Assembly: GCA_011389935.1 (NCBI GenBank)
Contig: JAABTJ010000012.1
Location: forward strand, 22,441-86,440
From: Desulfobacteraceae bacterium
GTDB taxonomy: Bacteria > Desulfobacterota > Desulfobacteria > Desulfobacterales > Desulfosalsimonadaceae
Direction: 5' to 3'
DNA: 64,000 nucleotides
Under the pieces are notes generated by a model that searched no databases, was not told the origin of the DNA, and worked only from the letters and a program-made list of their open reading frames with translations. Position 1 is the first letter of the stretch. Every line of letters begins with the position of its first letter. The translations under genes were made by a program, and so were the position numbers. Below, piece by piece: positions 1-8,636 of the stretch.

Positions 1-11
1 CCCCCCTGCCG

Positions 12-479
12 GTGGCTGCCGAGGACCTCAGGCTCCAGGCGGCGGCGGGCGGCAAAAAGGAACTGAAAAACGTGTTTACGGATTCCGGGATGCTCTATGA
101 GGTGCTCGTGGCCTTTTACGAGCAGCTCAAGGTCCACCCGGAAATCGGCCCGTCTCTGGCCAGAACCAACCTCTGCGTGCAGTTCGTATACAAAAATCCG
201 GCCGGGACCATCACAGTGGACGCATCCGGCGACGATTTGCGCATCATCACCGGCGAATTCGACGGCAAGCCCGAAGTCACCATGACCATGAACGCGGATT
301 TCGCCCACCGGTTCTGGCTTGGCAAGGCCAACCTGGTTACGGCCCTGACCCGCAGGCAGGTTACGGCCAGGGGGAACGTCCCCAAGACGCTAAAGCTTCT
401 TCCGATTTTAAACCCCGCGTTCGCTTTGTATCCGAAATTTCTGGAGGAAAAAGGGCTGTCGCATTTGATCATCAATTAA
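12..479 (+). CDS. SCP2 sterol-binding-fold protein (5' end uncertain)
   Basis: The frame encodes about 155 residues matching the SCP2 sterol-carrier fold, a small lipid-binding pocket domain. The middle has the typical pattern of a tested strand followed by TGEFDGKPEVTMTMNADFAHRFWLGKANLVTAL and a closing ARGNVPKTLKLLPILNPAF segment, close to the PxxG-and-helix end of SCP2 proteins. A GTG at 12 opens the frame, but no in-frame stop precedes it inside the window, so the gene may start upstream. An ATG at 90 is another possible start. It is followed by a ferredoxin and an acyl-ACP-reductase-like gene on the same strand, which suggests lipid or acyl-chain handling. The ligand cannot be told from sequence. 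Confidence 0.75.
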   Translation: MAAEDLRLQAAAGGKKELKNVFTDSGMLYEVLVAFYEQLKVHPEIGPSLARTNLCVQFVYKNPAGTITVDASGDDLRIITGEFDGKPEVTMTMNADFAHRFWLGKANLVTALTRRQVTARGNVPKTLKLLPILNPAFALYPKFLEEKGLSHLIIN

Positions 480-535
480 AACCGATCCAAAACGGAAAAC
501 CGTCGGGAAAACGGATACCCCTGTCCTCAACCCGG

Positions 536-859
536 ATGGTTTCCCGGGTCGATATGGCATTTGGGCAAATGAAGGATATTGAAGAAAAATTTCCGGAAAA
601 CATACCGGGAAAATTTTACGTGGCCCGGGTATGCATCGGGTGTACCCTTTGTACAGAGATCGCACCGGGCAGTTTCCGGGAAAACACGGACCTGGAACTG
701 GCCGTGGGAAACAGCTACGTCTACAGGCAGCCGGAAACCGAAGAGGAGGAGCAGCTGTGCCGGGAAGCCATGGACACATGTCCGTCAGGCGCCATCCGGG
801 ATGATGGCGATGAAATGCCGGCAGTAATTCAGAGCAGCAGGAAACGATCATGTCAATAA
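536..859 (+). CDS. 4Fe-4S ferredoxin
   Basis: This 107-residue protein is a single-cluster ferredoxin. A CIGCTLC motif near residue 34 supplies three cysteines and CPSGAI near residue 82 supplies the fourth, the arrangement of a monocluster [4Fe-4S] ferredoxin with a lost second cluster. It should carry low-potential electrons in the cytoplasm. ATG codons at 536, 554 and 569 are all possible starts; none has a strong ribosome site, so the N-terminus is uncertain. It lies 16 bases before the dehydrogenase-like gene at 876, and is probably co-transcribed with it and may serve as its electron partner (inference). Confidence 0.8.
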   Translation: MVSRVDMAFGQMKDIEEKFPENIPGKFYVARVCIGCTLCTEIAPGSFRENTDLELAVGNSYVYRQPETEEEEQLCREAMDTCPSGAIRDDGDEMPAVIQSSRKRSCQ

Positions 860-875
860 AGAGCAGGAGGTAGCC

Positions 876-2975
876 GTGAAGCAGATCGTAAGTATCAGCC
901 TTGGCAAAAGTGCGGATGATTATGAATTTGTCGCAGAATTTCTGGGGCAGCAGTTTACCATCCGACGGATCGGCACCGACGGAGATGTAAACCTGGCCGC
1001 GGACCTGATGGAACAGTGGCGCACCGAAGCCGACGCCATCTGCCTGGGAGGGCTGAATTTCAACTACGCCATCGGTTCCAGCCGGGCCATCAACGCCCAG
1101 AAGAAAAAGGTCGAGAAGCTGAAAACATGCATTTCCAAGCCTATCGTAACCGGGGAACGGCTGCGCAGGGTTTCCTTTGAATGGGCCATCCGGCACATTC
1201 AGTTCAAATACGACAACAATTATTTCAATCACACAAAGGTCCTTTTTCTCTCCGGCCTGCTCAACTACAACATTGCAAAGGTCCTTTCCGAATATACGGA
1301 CAACCTGAGTTTTGCCGATCCCGTTTTTGAAAACGGCATCCCCAAATTTCTCAATTCCCTTGATGATCTTGAGCTCTATGCCAAGGGGGTTCACGACGTC
1401 CTGGACTGGGTCCCCACGCGCAGACTGGCATCTGCGGCTATGCCCCTTCGGGCGTGGAATGAATACATCATCCGTAAAGCCATTCAAAAGACCCATATCC
1501 TCGTGGTGCCGACATACGATTTCTACGATTACCTCAAGGGATGCGGGCTGGAGGAACTGGGGGGCAAAACCATCATTACGGCCACTGTTTATGAGGACCG
1601 GATCCAGTTTTTAAAGGAACGGGGCGTGGACGTGATCATTGACTGCACGCCCAAGATCCTGGAGCAGGTGGTCGGCTTCTACGTGCTGGAGGCCATGATC
1701 GCCCTGGCCCTGGACATGCCCCTGGACAAGCTGACTGACGACGACCTGCTGGAAGTCATCGGCGAGCAGCGCCTGGATCCCCGCCAGATCTTCCCCCAGG
1801 GGCGCCATAAACGCGTCAACCGGTTCGCATTCGTCATTCATCCCCTTTCCCAGGAGCAGCTCAAACAGGATCCGAACATTGAACTGGCCTCCCGGTTCGC
1901 TCCCAAGGGTTTCATGGACGCGGTGGAAAAAATCATAGCCTACTCCCCCCCCATGATTTATTCCAAAGTCACGGGGGTCAAATCCCCCCTGGGCGTGGAG
2001 GCGGAGGGATGGCTGATCACGGTGGGGGGTACACCCAAGCAGATGCTGGCCCACAGCCCGGAATTCACCTACAAGCGACTCCTTCAGGCGGCAAAGATGG
2101 CCAAACGGCTGGGTGCCCAGATCATGGGTCTTGGGGCGTTCACCAAGGTCGTGGGGGACGCGGGCAAGACTGTGGCCAAGCTGGCCGATATCCCGATTAC
2201 GACGGGAAACAGCTACAGCGCTTCCGGCGCGCTGTGGGCCGCGGCCGACGCGGTCCGGCGCATGGGGCTCATCACGGTTGAAAAGGGGAGGAAGCTGCAG
2301 GCCAAGACCATGGTGGTGGGGGCGACGGGGGCCATCGGGTCGGTCTGCTGCCGGCTGCTGGCCATGGCTTTTACCGATATCTACATGGTGGATGTACGGC
2401 ATTCCAAGCTTCTCTCCCTGAAGGAATCGATCCTCAAGGATACGCCGGACGTGCACGTGGAGATTTCCACCCGGGCGGACAAGTTTCTTTCCGACATGGA
2501 CGTGATCGTCACGGCCACATCGGCCGGCGGCGGCAAGAGCGTCATCGACATTATGGCCGTGAAGCCGGGGTGCGTGATCACCGACGTGGCCCGCCCCCTG
2601 GATTTGTCCCCCGAGGACGTGGCCAAGCGGCCGGATGTCCTGGTGATCGAATCCGGCGAGATTCTGCTGCCCGGGGAAAACGTCGAAATGCGCGATATCG
2701 GTCTGCCGCCCAAGGTGGCCTACGCCTGCCTGGCGGAAACCATCGTGCTGGCGCTGGAGGGGCGCTATGAGACCTTTACCATCGGCCGGGAAATCGAGTG
2801 GCAGAAAGTCAAGGAAATATACCAGCTCGGACTCAAGCACGGGATGAAGCTGGCCGCCATTTCAGGGGTCAACGGCGTGTTTGCGGACGCCGATATCGCC
2901 GATGTGGCGCGGCGCGCCCGGGAAGCCCGAAAGGAAATCGCCCCGGCCCAAACCCGAAAACACTCGGCAGGATAG
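876..2975 (+). CDS. Acyl-ACP-reductase-like / amino-acid-dehydrogenase-like Rossmann protein
   Basis: The protein has 699 residues. Its C-terminal half (about 350-670) resembles the COG5322 family that includes cyanobacterial long-chain acyl-ACP reductase: an ITTGNSYSASGALW segment near residue 443 is followed by a Rossmann nucleotide loop VVGATGAIGS near 480. The N-terminal 330 residues are an extra region that I do not recognise. The reaction is probably NAD(P)H-dependent reduction of an acyl thioester or a related dehydrogenation, but the substrate is unknown. The GTG start is well supported by AGGAGG at 865-870. The gene is followed six bases later by a ParA-like ATPase, an unusual pairing. 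Confidence 0.65.
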   Translation: MKQIVSISLGKSADDYEFVAEFLGQQFTIRRIGTDGDVNLAADLMEQWRTEADAICLGGLNFNYAIGSSRAINAQKKKVEKLKTCISKPIVTGERLRRVSFEWAIRHIQFKYDNNYFNHTKVLFLSGLLNYNIAKVLSEYTDNLSFADPVFENGIPKFLNSLDDLELYAKGVHDVLDWVPTRRLASAAMPLRAWNEYIIRKAIQKTHILVVPTYDFYDYLKGCGLEELGGKTIITATVYEDRIQFLKERGVDVIIDCTPKILEQVVGFYVLEAMIALALDMPLDKLTDDDLLEVIGEQRLDPRQIFPQGRHKRVNRFAFVIHPLSQEQLKQDPNIELASRFAPKGFMDAVEKIIAYSPPMIYSKVTGVKSPLGVEAEGWLITVGGTPKQMLAHSPEFTYKRLLQAAKMAKRLGAQIMGLGAFTKVVGDAGKTVAKLADIPITTGNSYSASGALWAAADAVRRMGLITVEKGRKLQAKTMVVGATGAIGSVCCRLLAMAFTDIYMVDVRHSKLLSLKESILKDTPDVHVEISTRADKFLSDMDVIVTATSAGGGKSVIDIMAVKPGCVITDVARPLDLSPEDVAKRPDVLVIESGEILLPGENVEMRDIGLPPKVAYACLAETIVLALEGRYETFTIGREIEWQKVKEIYQLGLKHGMKLAAISGVNGVFADADIADVARRAREARKEIAPAQTRKHSAG

Positions 2976-2981
2976 CAACGC

Positions 2982-3719
2982 ATGATTATGGGTTTTGTTC
3001 AGACCAAGGGGGGGACGGGCAAGAGCACCCTGGCCCTGAATATGGCATTTTCAAAGGCCGTGGCCCGGAATTATGATTCCGTCGCACTGGTCGAACTCGA
3101 TCACCAGGGGACGCTCCGAAACTGGTGGGAGCAGCGCCAGGAGATGGGGTATAATAACGGCCGGGTCTCTTTCCATCATATTTCCAGTACCCAGAAAGAA
3201 GTGTTCCAGGAGGGGATCAAGGCGATCACCCAGCACAACGACCTGATGATCATGGATATTCCCGGCGAGGGGACCGGCAGGCTGCATACGCGCTTTGCCT
3301 GCGCTTTCTGCGACGTGGCGGTCATCCCCATGCGTCAGTCGACCAATGACGAATCCGCCTTTCTGGACAACCTTTATCCCATCATCAAGGATATCGTGCT
3401 GGCCGTGCCCGAAAAAAGAGGCCGGTTTCACGTGCTGCCTGTATTCACCCATCCCCGGGCCGGTCGGGACAAAATTTATTCCCACTTCAAACAGGTGCTC
3501 CCCCCCCATGTGACATGCCTCAAAACGGTCTATCCCGCACGGGCCGTATACGAAAATTTCAACCGGAACGGGTTGAACCTCAATGAATATGCCGCTGTCG
3601 TGGCGGGCAACCGGAAATACAGGCAGCAGGTGGAAAAAGCCGTACAAGATATCGAAACCATTTCAAATACCCTGATTACTATCGGGAGGGAAAGTGATGC
3701 CGGTGCCGAAGAAAAATGA
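2982..3719 (+). CDS. ParA/MinD-like P-loop ATPase
   Basis: This 245-residue protein opens with a deviant Walker A, QTKGGTGKST at residues 7-16, the hallmark of ParA/MinD/Soj ATPases with a signature lysine. A switch-like ELDHQGTLRNWW follows near residue 38 and the Walker B region DLMIMDIPGEG near residue 87. Such proteins use ATP-dependent dimerisation to position DNA, protein clusters or membranes. No parB or centromere-like repeats are nearby, so a plasmid-partition role is not supported; an orphan ParA working with the downstream small protein is more likely. An AGGA sequence about nine bases before the ATG supports the start. Confidence 0.8.
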   Translation: MIMGFVQTKGGTGKSTLALNMAFSKAVARNYDSVALVELDHQGTLRNWWEQRQEMGYNNGRVSFHHISSTQKEVFQEGIKAITQHNDLMIMDIPGEGTGRLHTRFACAFCDVAVIPMRQSTNDESAFLDNLYPIIKDIVLAVPEKRGRFHVLPVFTHPRAGRDKIYSHFKQVLPPHVTCLKTVYPARAVYENFNRNGLNLNEYAAVVAGNRKYRQQVEKAVQDIETISNTLITIGRESDAGAEEK

Positions 3720-4086
3720 AAAAAAAGTGGAACGGGCCTTTGAAGTCATTGAAAAACTGGAAAAAAACGACAAGGACGCAAACCATGCCGCTGCGGCGCC
3801 AAAGAAAGTTCCCCGCGGCCGCATGGCGGTTGAAAAATCAGGCCTTCGCATCCACTTCGCGCTCGATGCAATGGTATCAGAGGATGACACGCACAAGACC
3901 GGAGAAAAAGACCTGCAGGCCGGAAATTCCAAGCTGCTCGATATCCGCTTCACCGTTCCCTATATCTGGCAGATCCCGGTGATCGGCAAGACGGCCATGA
4001 AAATCGTCAAATTTCTCCAGCCGGACCGGCATTCCGAATCCGTCCGCGACATCCTGAAATCCCTGCAGCGGGATAAAAAGCGGTAG
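3697..4086 (+). CDS. Small hypothetical partner of the ParA-like ATPase
   Basis: The gene encodes about 129 residues and overlaps the 3' end of the ParA-like gene by 23 bases, so the two are probably translationally coupled. GGGAGGG at 3684-3690 sits at a good distance from the ATG at 3697; a GTG at 3694 is also possible. The first 50 residues are very rich in lysine and charged residues and look disordered or coiled; the rest contains a short hydrophobic strand pattern (RFTVPYIWQIPVIG) and a basic tail. I do not recognise the family. By analogy with other orphan ParA systems it could be the cargo or adaptor protein, but this is inference. Confidence 0.6.
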   Translation: MPVPKKNEKKVERAFEVIEKLEKNDKDANHAAAAPKKVPRGRMAVEKSGLRIHFALDAMVSEDDTHKTGEKDLQAGNSKLLDIRFTVPYIWQIPVIGKTAMKIVKFLQPDRHSESVRDILKSLQRDKKR

Positions 4087-4101
4087 AAACATCAATGGAA
4101 A

Positions 4102-4122
4102 AAGGGGGCCTGAAGCCCCCTT
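4102..4122. terminator. Bidirectional rho-independent terminator between convergent genes
   Basis: GGGGGC at 4104-4109 pairs with GCCCCC at 4115-4120 around a CTGAA loop, extended by AA/TT pairs. On the minus strand the stem is followed by a run of five T, which gives a good terminator for the acyl-CoA synthetase gene. On the plus strand the tail is weaker. It sits between two converging transcription units. Confidence 0.7.
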
Positions 4123-4174
4123 CGTCGTTTATATCAATTTGTTTCCTCCCTGGCATTCAACCGTCGGGAAAATC

Positions 4175-5965
4175 TCAACCATACATCGCTTCTATTTCAT
4201 TCTTGTAGTTTTTGATTACTTCCCGCCGCTTCAGCTTCATGGTCTGGGTGAGCATGCCGTTTTCCACGGTAAAATCTTCTTTCAAAAACAGAAATCTTTT
4301 CGGAATTTCATATCCCCCGAACGTCTTTCGCAAATGCTGCATGATCTCATTTTCAATCATGTCCGTAAATGTTTTGTTGGCGATCAGGTCTTCGGGCTTT
4401 GCCGATACCCCGTTTTTATCCGCCCAGCGCGCCGCCACCTCAAAATCGGGGATCACCATGCATACGTTGTACGGTTTGCCGTCGCCGTAAATGGTGGCGT
4501 TGGCCACGTTGGGCAGCAGCTTGATTTCTTCTTCAATCACCGCAGGGAACACATATTTGCCATTGGAAAGCTTGTACTGTTCCTTGACCCTGCCGGTAAT
4601 CCAGAGGAAACCCTCTTCGTCAAACATCCCCCGGTCCCCCGTTCGGAACGCCCCGTCCGGCATGATCACTTCGGCGGTCTCCTGCGGTTTGTTATGGTAT
4701 CCCTTCATGACGTTGGGGCCGTAAACAAGGATTTCACCGTCCGTTGCCCCTTCCTCGACAATGGACGGGTCGATGACGACCTTCTGCCCCGCCAGGACTT
4801 TTCCGACGCTGCCGATTTTCCATGCGTCGGGGGAGTTCATGCTGACCGCCGGTGCGGTTTCCGTCAAGCCGTAACAGTCATAAATGGGAATGCCGATATC
4901 ATAAAAAAACAGGGCGATCTCCTTGTTCATGGCGGCACTGGCGGTAAGGGCGCCGGTCACCCGACCCCCCATTGCGTCTCTGATCTTGGAGAAAACGAGT
5001 TTATCGAGAAGGGCATGTTTCATATTGAGGAAAAAACCGGGGCGCCCATTCTCCGAGCGCTCTCTTTTCTTTTTGGCTGTCTCGCAGGCGGCGTCAAACA
5101 GCTTCTTCTTCAGGCCGCCGGCTTCCTCCATCTTCGCATGCATGCCGTCATAAATCTTGTTGAACACCCGCGGCACGGAAATCAGATACGTCGGGCGCAC
5201 GCGTTGAAGGTCCTCCGCCAGGGTCGTCACGTCTCTCATGAATCCCATGGACCCGCCGAACTGAATCCAGTTGTTGAGCTCACCGCTCAAGGCATAGGAA
5301 TGCGCCCAGGGAAGCATGGAGAGACCGATTTGGGTTTCGTTCAATTCGGGATAGATGTTGTATCCCGCCCTGGAGCAGTACGTAAGGTTTCCGTGGGACA
5401 AAAGCACCCCCTTGGGGGCACCGGTCGTTCCGGATGTGTATATCAGGACCGCGATATCATCGTAATGGGGGACCACCGGCGCCACCGGATCGGCCTGCCC
5501 CATCTTTTCCAGCGCGGCCAGGCTGTTCTCTCCTTCGGACTCGATCACATATATGTTTTCCAGCGTCGGGATTTCTTTGGGAAAATCCTTTACCATGTCA
5601 TAAATGGCCGCTGATGATACCAGCAAGAATTTTATGCCGCTGTCCTGGATGATATATTTCCAAGTGCCGATCAACTCCTTCTCGTACATGGGAATATACC
5701 GGGCATTCCTGCCATATGCCGCAAAGGCCAGCACCGCCCATTCCGGCCGGTTCGCCGATATTATCCCCACGGAATCGCCTTTCTCGACCCCCAGCTTCGC
5801 CAGGCCGCCCCGCGCGTTTTTGATGCGCCGGCCGATTTCACCGTAGCGGATCGGATCCAGTGTACCGCTGTCGTTATGCACCCAGAACAAAACATTGTCC
5901 CGGAACTTTTTCTCGCTTTCCTCCCACCACTCCACAAGGTTGTCCGGCTTTTCATACGTCCACAT
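4175..5965 (-). CDS. Long-chain fatty acid-CoA ligase (AMP-forming)
   Basis: This 596-residue protein belongs to the long-chain acyl-CoA synthetase branch of the AMP-forming ligases. The ATP-binding motif IYTSGTTGAPKGVLLSHGN lies near residue 170, GLTETAP near 370, and the hinge and C-terminal motifs RTGDRG and GRVKEQYKLSNGKYV near 445-470. It activates fatty acids to acyl-CoA, normally at the inner membrane face, for beta-oxidation or lipid synthesis. AAAGGAGAG just before the ATG at 5965 supports the start. It stands alone as a single-gene unit ended by the hairpin at 4102-4122, and faces away from the hydrolase gene at 6286. Confidence 0.9.
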   Translation of the reverse strand: MWTYEKPDNLVEWWEESEKKFRDNVLFWVHNDSGTLDPIRYGEIGRRIKNARGGLAKLGVEKGDSVGIISANRPEWAVLAFAAYGRNARYIPMYEKELIGTWKYIIQDSGIKFLLVSSAAIYDMVKDFPKEIPTLENIYVIESEGENSLAALEKMGQADPVAPVVPHYDDIAVLIYTSGTTGAPKGVLLSHGNLTYCSRAGYNIYPELNETQIGLSMLPWAHSYALSGELNNWIQFGGSMGFMRDVTTLAEDLQRVRPTYLISVPRVFNKIYDGMHAKMEEAGGLKKKLFDAACETAKKKRERSENGRPGFFLNMKHALLDKLVFSKIRDAMGGRVTGALTASAAMNKEIALFFYDIGIPIYDCYGLTETAPAVSMNSPDAWKIGSVGKVLAGQKVVIDPSIVEEGATDGEILVYGPNVMKGYHNKPQETAEVIMPDGAFRTGDRGMFDEEGFLWITGRVKEQYKLSNGKYVFPAVIEEEIKLLPNVANATIYGDGKPYNVCMVIPDFEVAARWADKNGVSAKPEDLIANKTFTDMIENEIMQHLRKTFGGYEIPKRFLFLKEDFTVENGMLTQTMKLKRREVIKNYKNEIEAMYG

Positions 5966-6233
5966 GCTGCCCTCTCCTTTGAATAATGATAAAAATACAA
6001 TTAATTGGATGCTTGTATATCTCTTTCAATGATGTAATACTTTTTTTACCCAATGTCCGGTCGATGCGCGCCAAAAAACCGGTTTGTCCGGCATAACGTT
6101 GTTTTCCCGGAAACGAAGCTTCGGCAACTGCACGGCACCGTGAAAGTGAAACATATAAACACATATTTTTTTCACAAATCGGCCTGAAAATCAATTTGTA
6201 ATTTGCTGATGATACGGATATCCGGTCAAAAAC

Positions 6234-6251
6234 CCGGTATGCCTTTACCGG
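6234..6251. promoter_or_regulatory. Short inverted repeat ahead of the hydrolase gene
   Basis: The divergent gap 5966-6285 is AT-rich. CCGGTA at 6234-6239 and TACCGG at 6246-6251 form a perfect 6-bp dyad with a 6-base spacer, directly before the AGGAGG ribosome site at 6261. It could be an operator or a small 5' hairpin. No convincing sigma-70 pair was found nearby. Confidence 0.3.
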
Positions 6252-6285
6252 CAAACAAACAGGAGGTCTTGAAATCAACAAAACC

Positions 6286-7530
6286 TTGCCGATAAACCCT
6301 TCCGACCTTCGCGGATACACCCGGTTGGCCATTGCCGCGGTAACCGGGTTGGCCGAAACAGTGGAATTGATGCACCATAATATTTCTCGGTTTCCGCTGA
6401 TATTTGGACGCCCGACGCAGCAGCGGATGGGCGGCATCCCGGGGCTGGTCTACGGGAGCATCCGGGGAATCACGCGCATTGCAGGGGGTGCAGTCGATAT
6501 GGCGCTGGGTCCGATTGTTCCCGCGCTTGCCGCCATGATGGAAGCACCAGACGCGTCCTCCGCCGCACGCGAAGCCTTGCTGGCCGCCGTAAACGGCGTT
6601 TCAGGCGATTATCTGGCAAAATCCGGAAATCCCATGGCGATTTCCATGCAGCTGCGACGAAGCGGCCAACCCCTGAATCTCGAAACCGAAGCGCTGGCGC
6701 ATACGATACCGTCGCCCCAAAACAAGCTGCTGATCATGGTGCACGGCCTTTGCCGGAACGATCTGCAGTGGTCTCGCAACGGGCACGATCACGGCGCGGC
6801 CATTGCCCGGGATTTGGGATATTCCGTTGTCTACCTCCATTACAACACCGGGCTGCATGTATCCGAAAACGGGGAATCCTTTGCGGACATAATCAAGACC
6901 CTGGCCGAAAACTGGCCGGCACCGGTGGCGGAGCTGGCCATTATCGGACACAGCATGGGCGGCCTGGTGGCGCGCAGCGCCTGCCATTACGGGGGCCTGT
7001 CCGGGCACGGCTGGCTGAAAAAATTGAATAAAATCGTCTTTCTCGGCACCCCTCACCATGGCACCACGGCGGAGCGCATGGGAAACCGGCTGGAATTTGT
7101 CCTCGGCATAAGCCCCTATTCCGCATCCCTGGCGCGCTTGGGAAGCATTCGAAGCGCCGGCATCACGGACCTGCGGTACGGATCGATAACGCGCGGGGAC
7201 TGGGAAGGAACCGACCGTTTTGCGCATGCAAAAGACCACCGCATTCCGGTGCCGCTGCCTGAAAATGCCATATGCTATGCAATCGGGACAACCATCGGGA
7301 AAAAGGAGTACAGGCGGGGCCGCTTTTTGAACTGCGACGGGCTGGTGCCGCTGGACAGCGCCCTCGGACGGCATAAAAACCCGGCGTTCACCCTGGATTT
7401 TCCCGAATCCCGCCAATGGGTGAAACATGGCATCAACCATTTTGATATGCTCAACCACCCGGATGTATATGAAAAAATCAAGGAATTTATGAAAACAGAT
7501 GAATCGGCAGGAATGACGAATTGCCCTTGA
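6286..7530 (+). CDS. Alpha/beta hydrolase (lipase/PGAP1-like)
   Basis: The protein has about 414 residues. An LIMVHGL oxyanion-hole segment near residue 147 is followed by the nucleophile elbow GHSMGG near residue 221, both typical of alpha/beta hydrolases related to triacylglycerol lipases and PGAP1-like esterases. A late aspartate and histidine (KHGINHFDML region) can complete the triad. The first 100 residues are a helical region without a clear signal peptide. The start is unclear: AGGAGG at 6261-6266 is too far from TTG at 6286 and better spaced for an in-frame ATC at 6274, a very rare start codon. The natural substrate is unknown, perhaps a lipid or polyester. Confidence 0.8.
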   Translation: MPINPSDLRGYTRLAIAAVTGLAETVELMHHNISRFPLIFGRPTQQRMGGIPGLVYGSIRGITRIAGGAVDMALGPIVPALAAMMEAPDASSAAREALLAAVNGVSGDYLAKSGNPMAISMQLRRSGQPLNLETEALAHTIPSPQNKLLIMVHGLCRNDLQWSRNGHDHGAAIARDLGYSVVYLHYNTGLHVSENGESFADIIKTLAENWPAPVAELAIIGHSMGGLVARSACHYGGLSGHGWLKKLNKIVFLGTPHHGTTAERMGNRLEFVLGISPYSASLARLGSIRSAGITDLRYGSITRGDWEGTDRFAHAKDHRIPVPLPENAICYAIGTTIGKKEYRRGRFLNCDGLVPLDSALGRHKNPAFTLDFPESRQWVKHGINHFDMLNHPDVYEKIKEFMKTDESAGMTNCP

Positions 7531-7639
7531 CAAAACCCGGCGCCGGAATTTACAGTCGACTATATTTGTGCATATGCTCAAATTGTAGCTTGCCGGCCTG
7601 CCCGGCAGGTCCCGCTCCCCTGAAGATAAAGGAGGGATT

Positions 7640-8632
7640 ATGACGGTTCTGTATATTCTGGCCGGTCTTGCGGCTATCGCCGCGGTCGCCCTGTTTGCGA
7701 AAACAAAGCAGGTCGATACCGGCAGAGAAAAAGCCCTGCAGGAGCTCAGTAGCATGGACGTCAACAGGCTGTCGCCGTTCGGGAGCGTCCAATCGCTTTC
7801 CATACTCCCTCTGGTCGACTTTTATGCCGACGATTCTTCGCTTCAGACCGAGCCCGGCGTATCCTACCTGGTCCGCGCCGATGAGACAACCATTTTACTG
7901 GATACGGGGCTGAACGCAAAAAAGGTCCACCCCTCCCCCCTGCTCCAGAACATGGCGCAGCTGGGGGTATCAGAAAAAGAGATCGACATGATTTTTCTGA
8001 GCCACCTGCACCTGGACCATGTGGGGGGGATGAAAAACCAGAAGGAAAAAACCTTCAGCCTGTCCAACGGACCGGTGGATCTGGGCCCCATCCCCGTCTA
8101 TGCGCCGGCGCACGTAACCGCCTCGGCGTTTAACCCCGCCCCGGTAACCACGACAATCCGGGAGCCGGCCGTGCTGAAACCGGGGATTGCCAGCATCGGC
8201 GTGATTCCCAGATACCTGTTCCTCATGGGAGACACCCCGGAAAACGCCCTGGCCGTCAATGTCGAAGGAAAGGGGATCGTATTGATCATCGGGTGCGGCC
8301 ACCAGACCATCGGGCGGATCCTCGACCGGGCCGGGGAATTGTTCGACGAGCCGATCCACGCGATCATCGGCGGGCTTCATTTTCCGGTCAGCGGCGGTCG
8401 CATCATGATCGGCCCCGTCAATATCCAGCGGATCGTTGGGTCGGACCAGCCCCCGTGGCGCGGACTGGGGGAAAAGGACGTGGCCGAAGCCATCGGGGCC
8501 ATAAAGAAGGTGTCGCCGAAATTGATCGCTCTATCCCCCCACGACAGCTGTGACTGGTCGCTGGACCAGTTTCGCCGGGCGTTTGGTGACGCGTACGCCG
8601 AGCTGAAAGTGGGGCGTGAAATCCGTATCTAG
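7640..8632 (+). CDS. Metallo-beta-lactamase-fold hydrolase, membrane-anchored
   Basis: This 330-residue protein begins with a hydrophobic N-terminal segment (residues 3-20) that is likely a membrane anchor. The metal-binding motif HLHLDH is at about residues 121-126, and GCGHQTIGRIL near 218 plus the histidines of GGLHFP and SPHDSC complete the site. The pattern fits the COG1237 branch of the beta-lactamase fold. These are zinc or iron hydrolases of varied substrates, so no precise reaction is claimed. AAAGGAGGG lies just before the ATG. It ends five bases from the converging oxidoreductase gene. Confidence 0.8.
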   Translation: MTVLYILAGLAAIAAVALFAKTKQVDTGREKALQELSSMDVNRLSPFGSVQSLSILPLVDFYADDSSLQTEPGVSYLVRADETTILLDTGLNAKKVHPSPLLQNMAQLGVSEKEIDMIFLSHLHLDHVGGMKNQKEKTFSLSNGPVDLGPIPVYAPAHVTASAFNPAPVTTTIREPAVLKPGIASIGVIPRYLFLMGDTPENALAVNVEGKGIVLIIGCGHQTIGRILDRAGELFDEPIHAIIGGLHFPVSGGRIMIGPVNIQRIVGSDQPPWRGLGEKDVAEAIGAIKKVSPKLIALSPHDSCDWSLDQFRRAFGDAYAELKVGREIRI

Positions 8633-8636
8633 AACC

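Noticed and set aside
1611..2840. Minus-strand open frame of 409 codons
   Set aside because: Antisense to the acyl-ACP-reductase-like gene; composition is arginine/histidine-rich with no recognisable domain.
2982..4086. Plasmid or chromosome partition locus
   Set aside because: A ParA-like ATPase is present but there is no ParB-type helix-turn-helix protein and no iteron or parS-like repeats nearby.
4139..5614. Plus-strand open frame of 491 codons
   Set aside because: Antisense to the acyl-CoA synthetase, which has all its family motifs and a good ribosome site.
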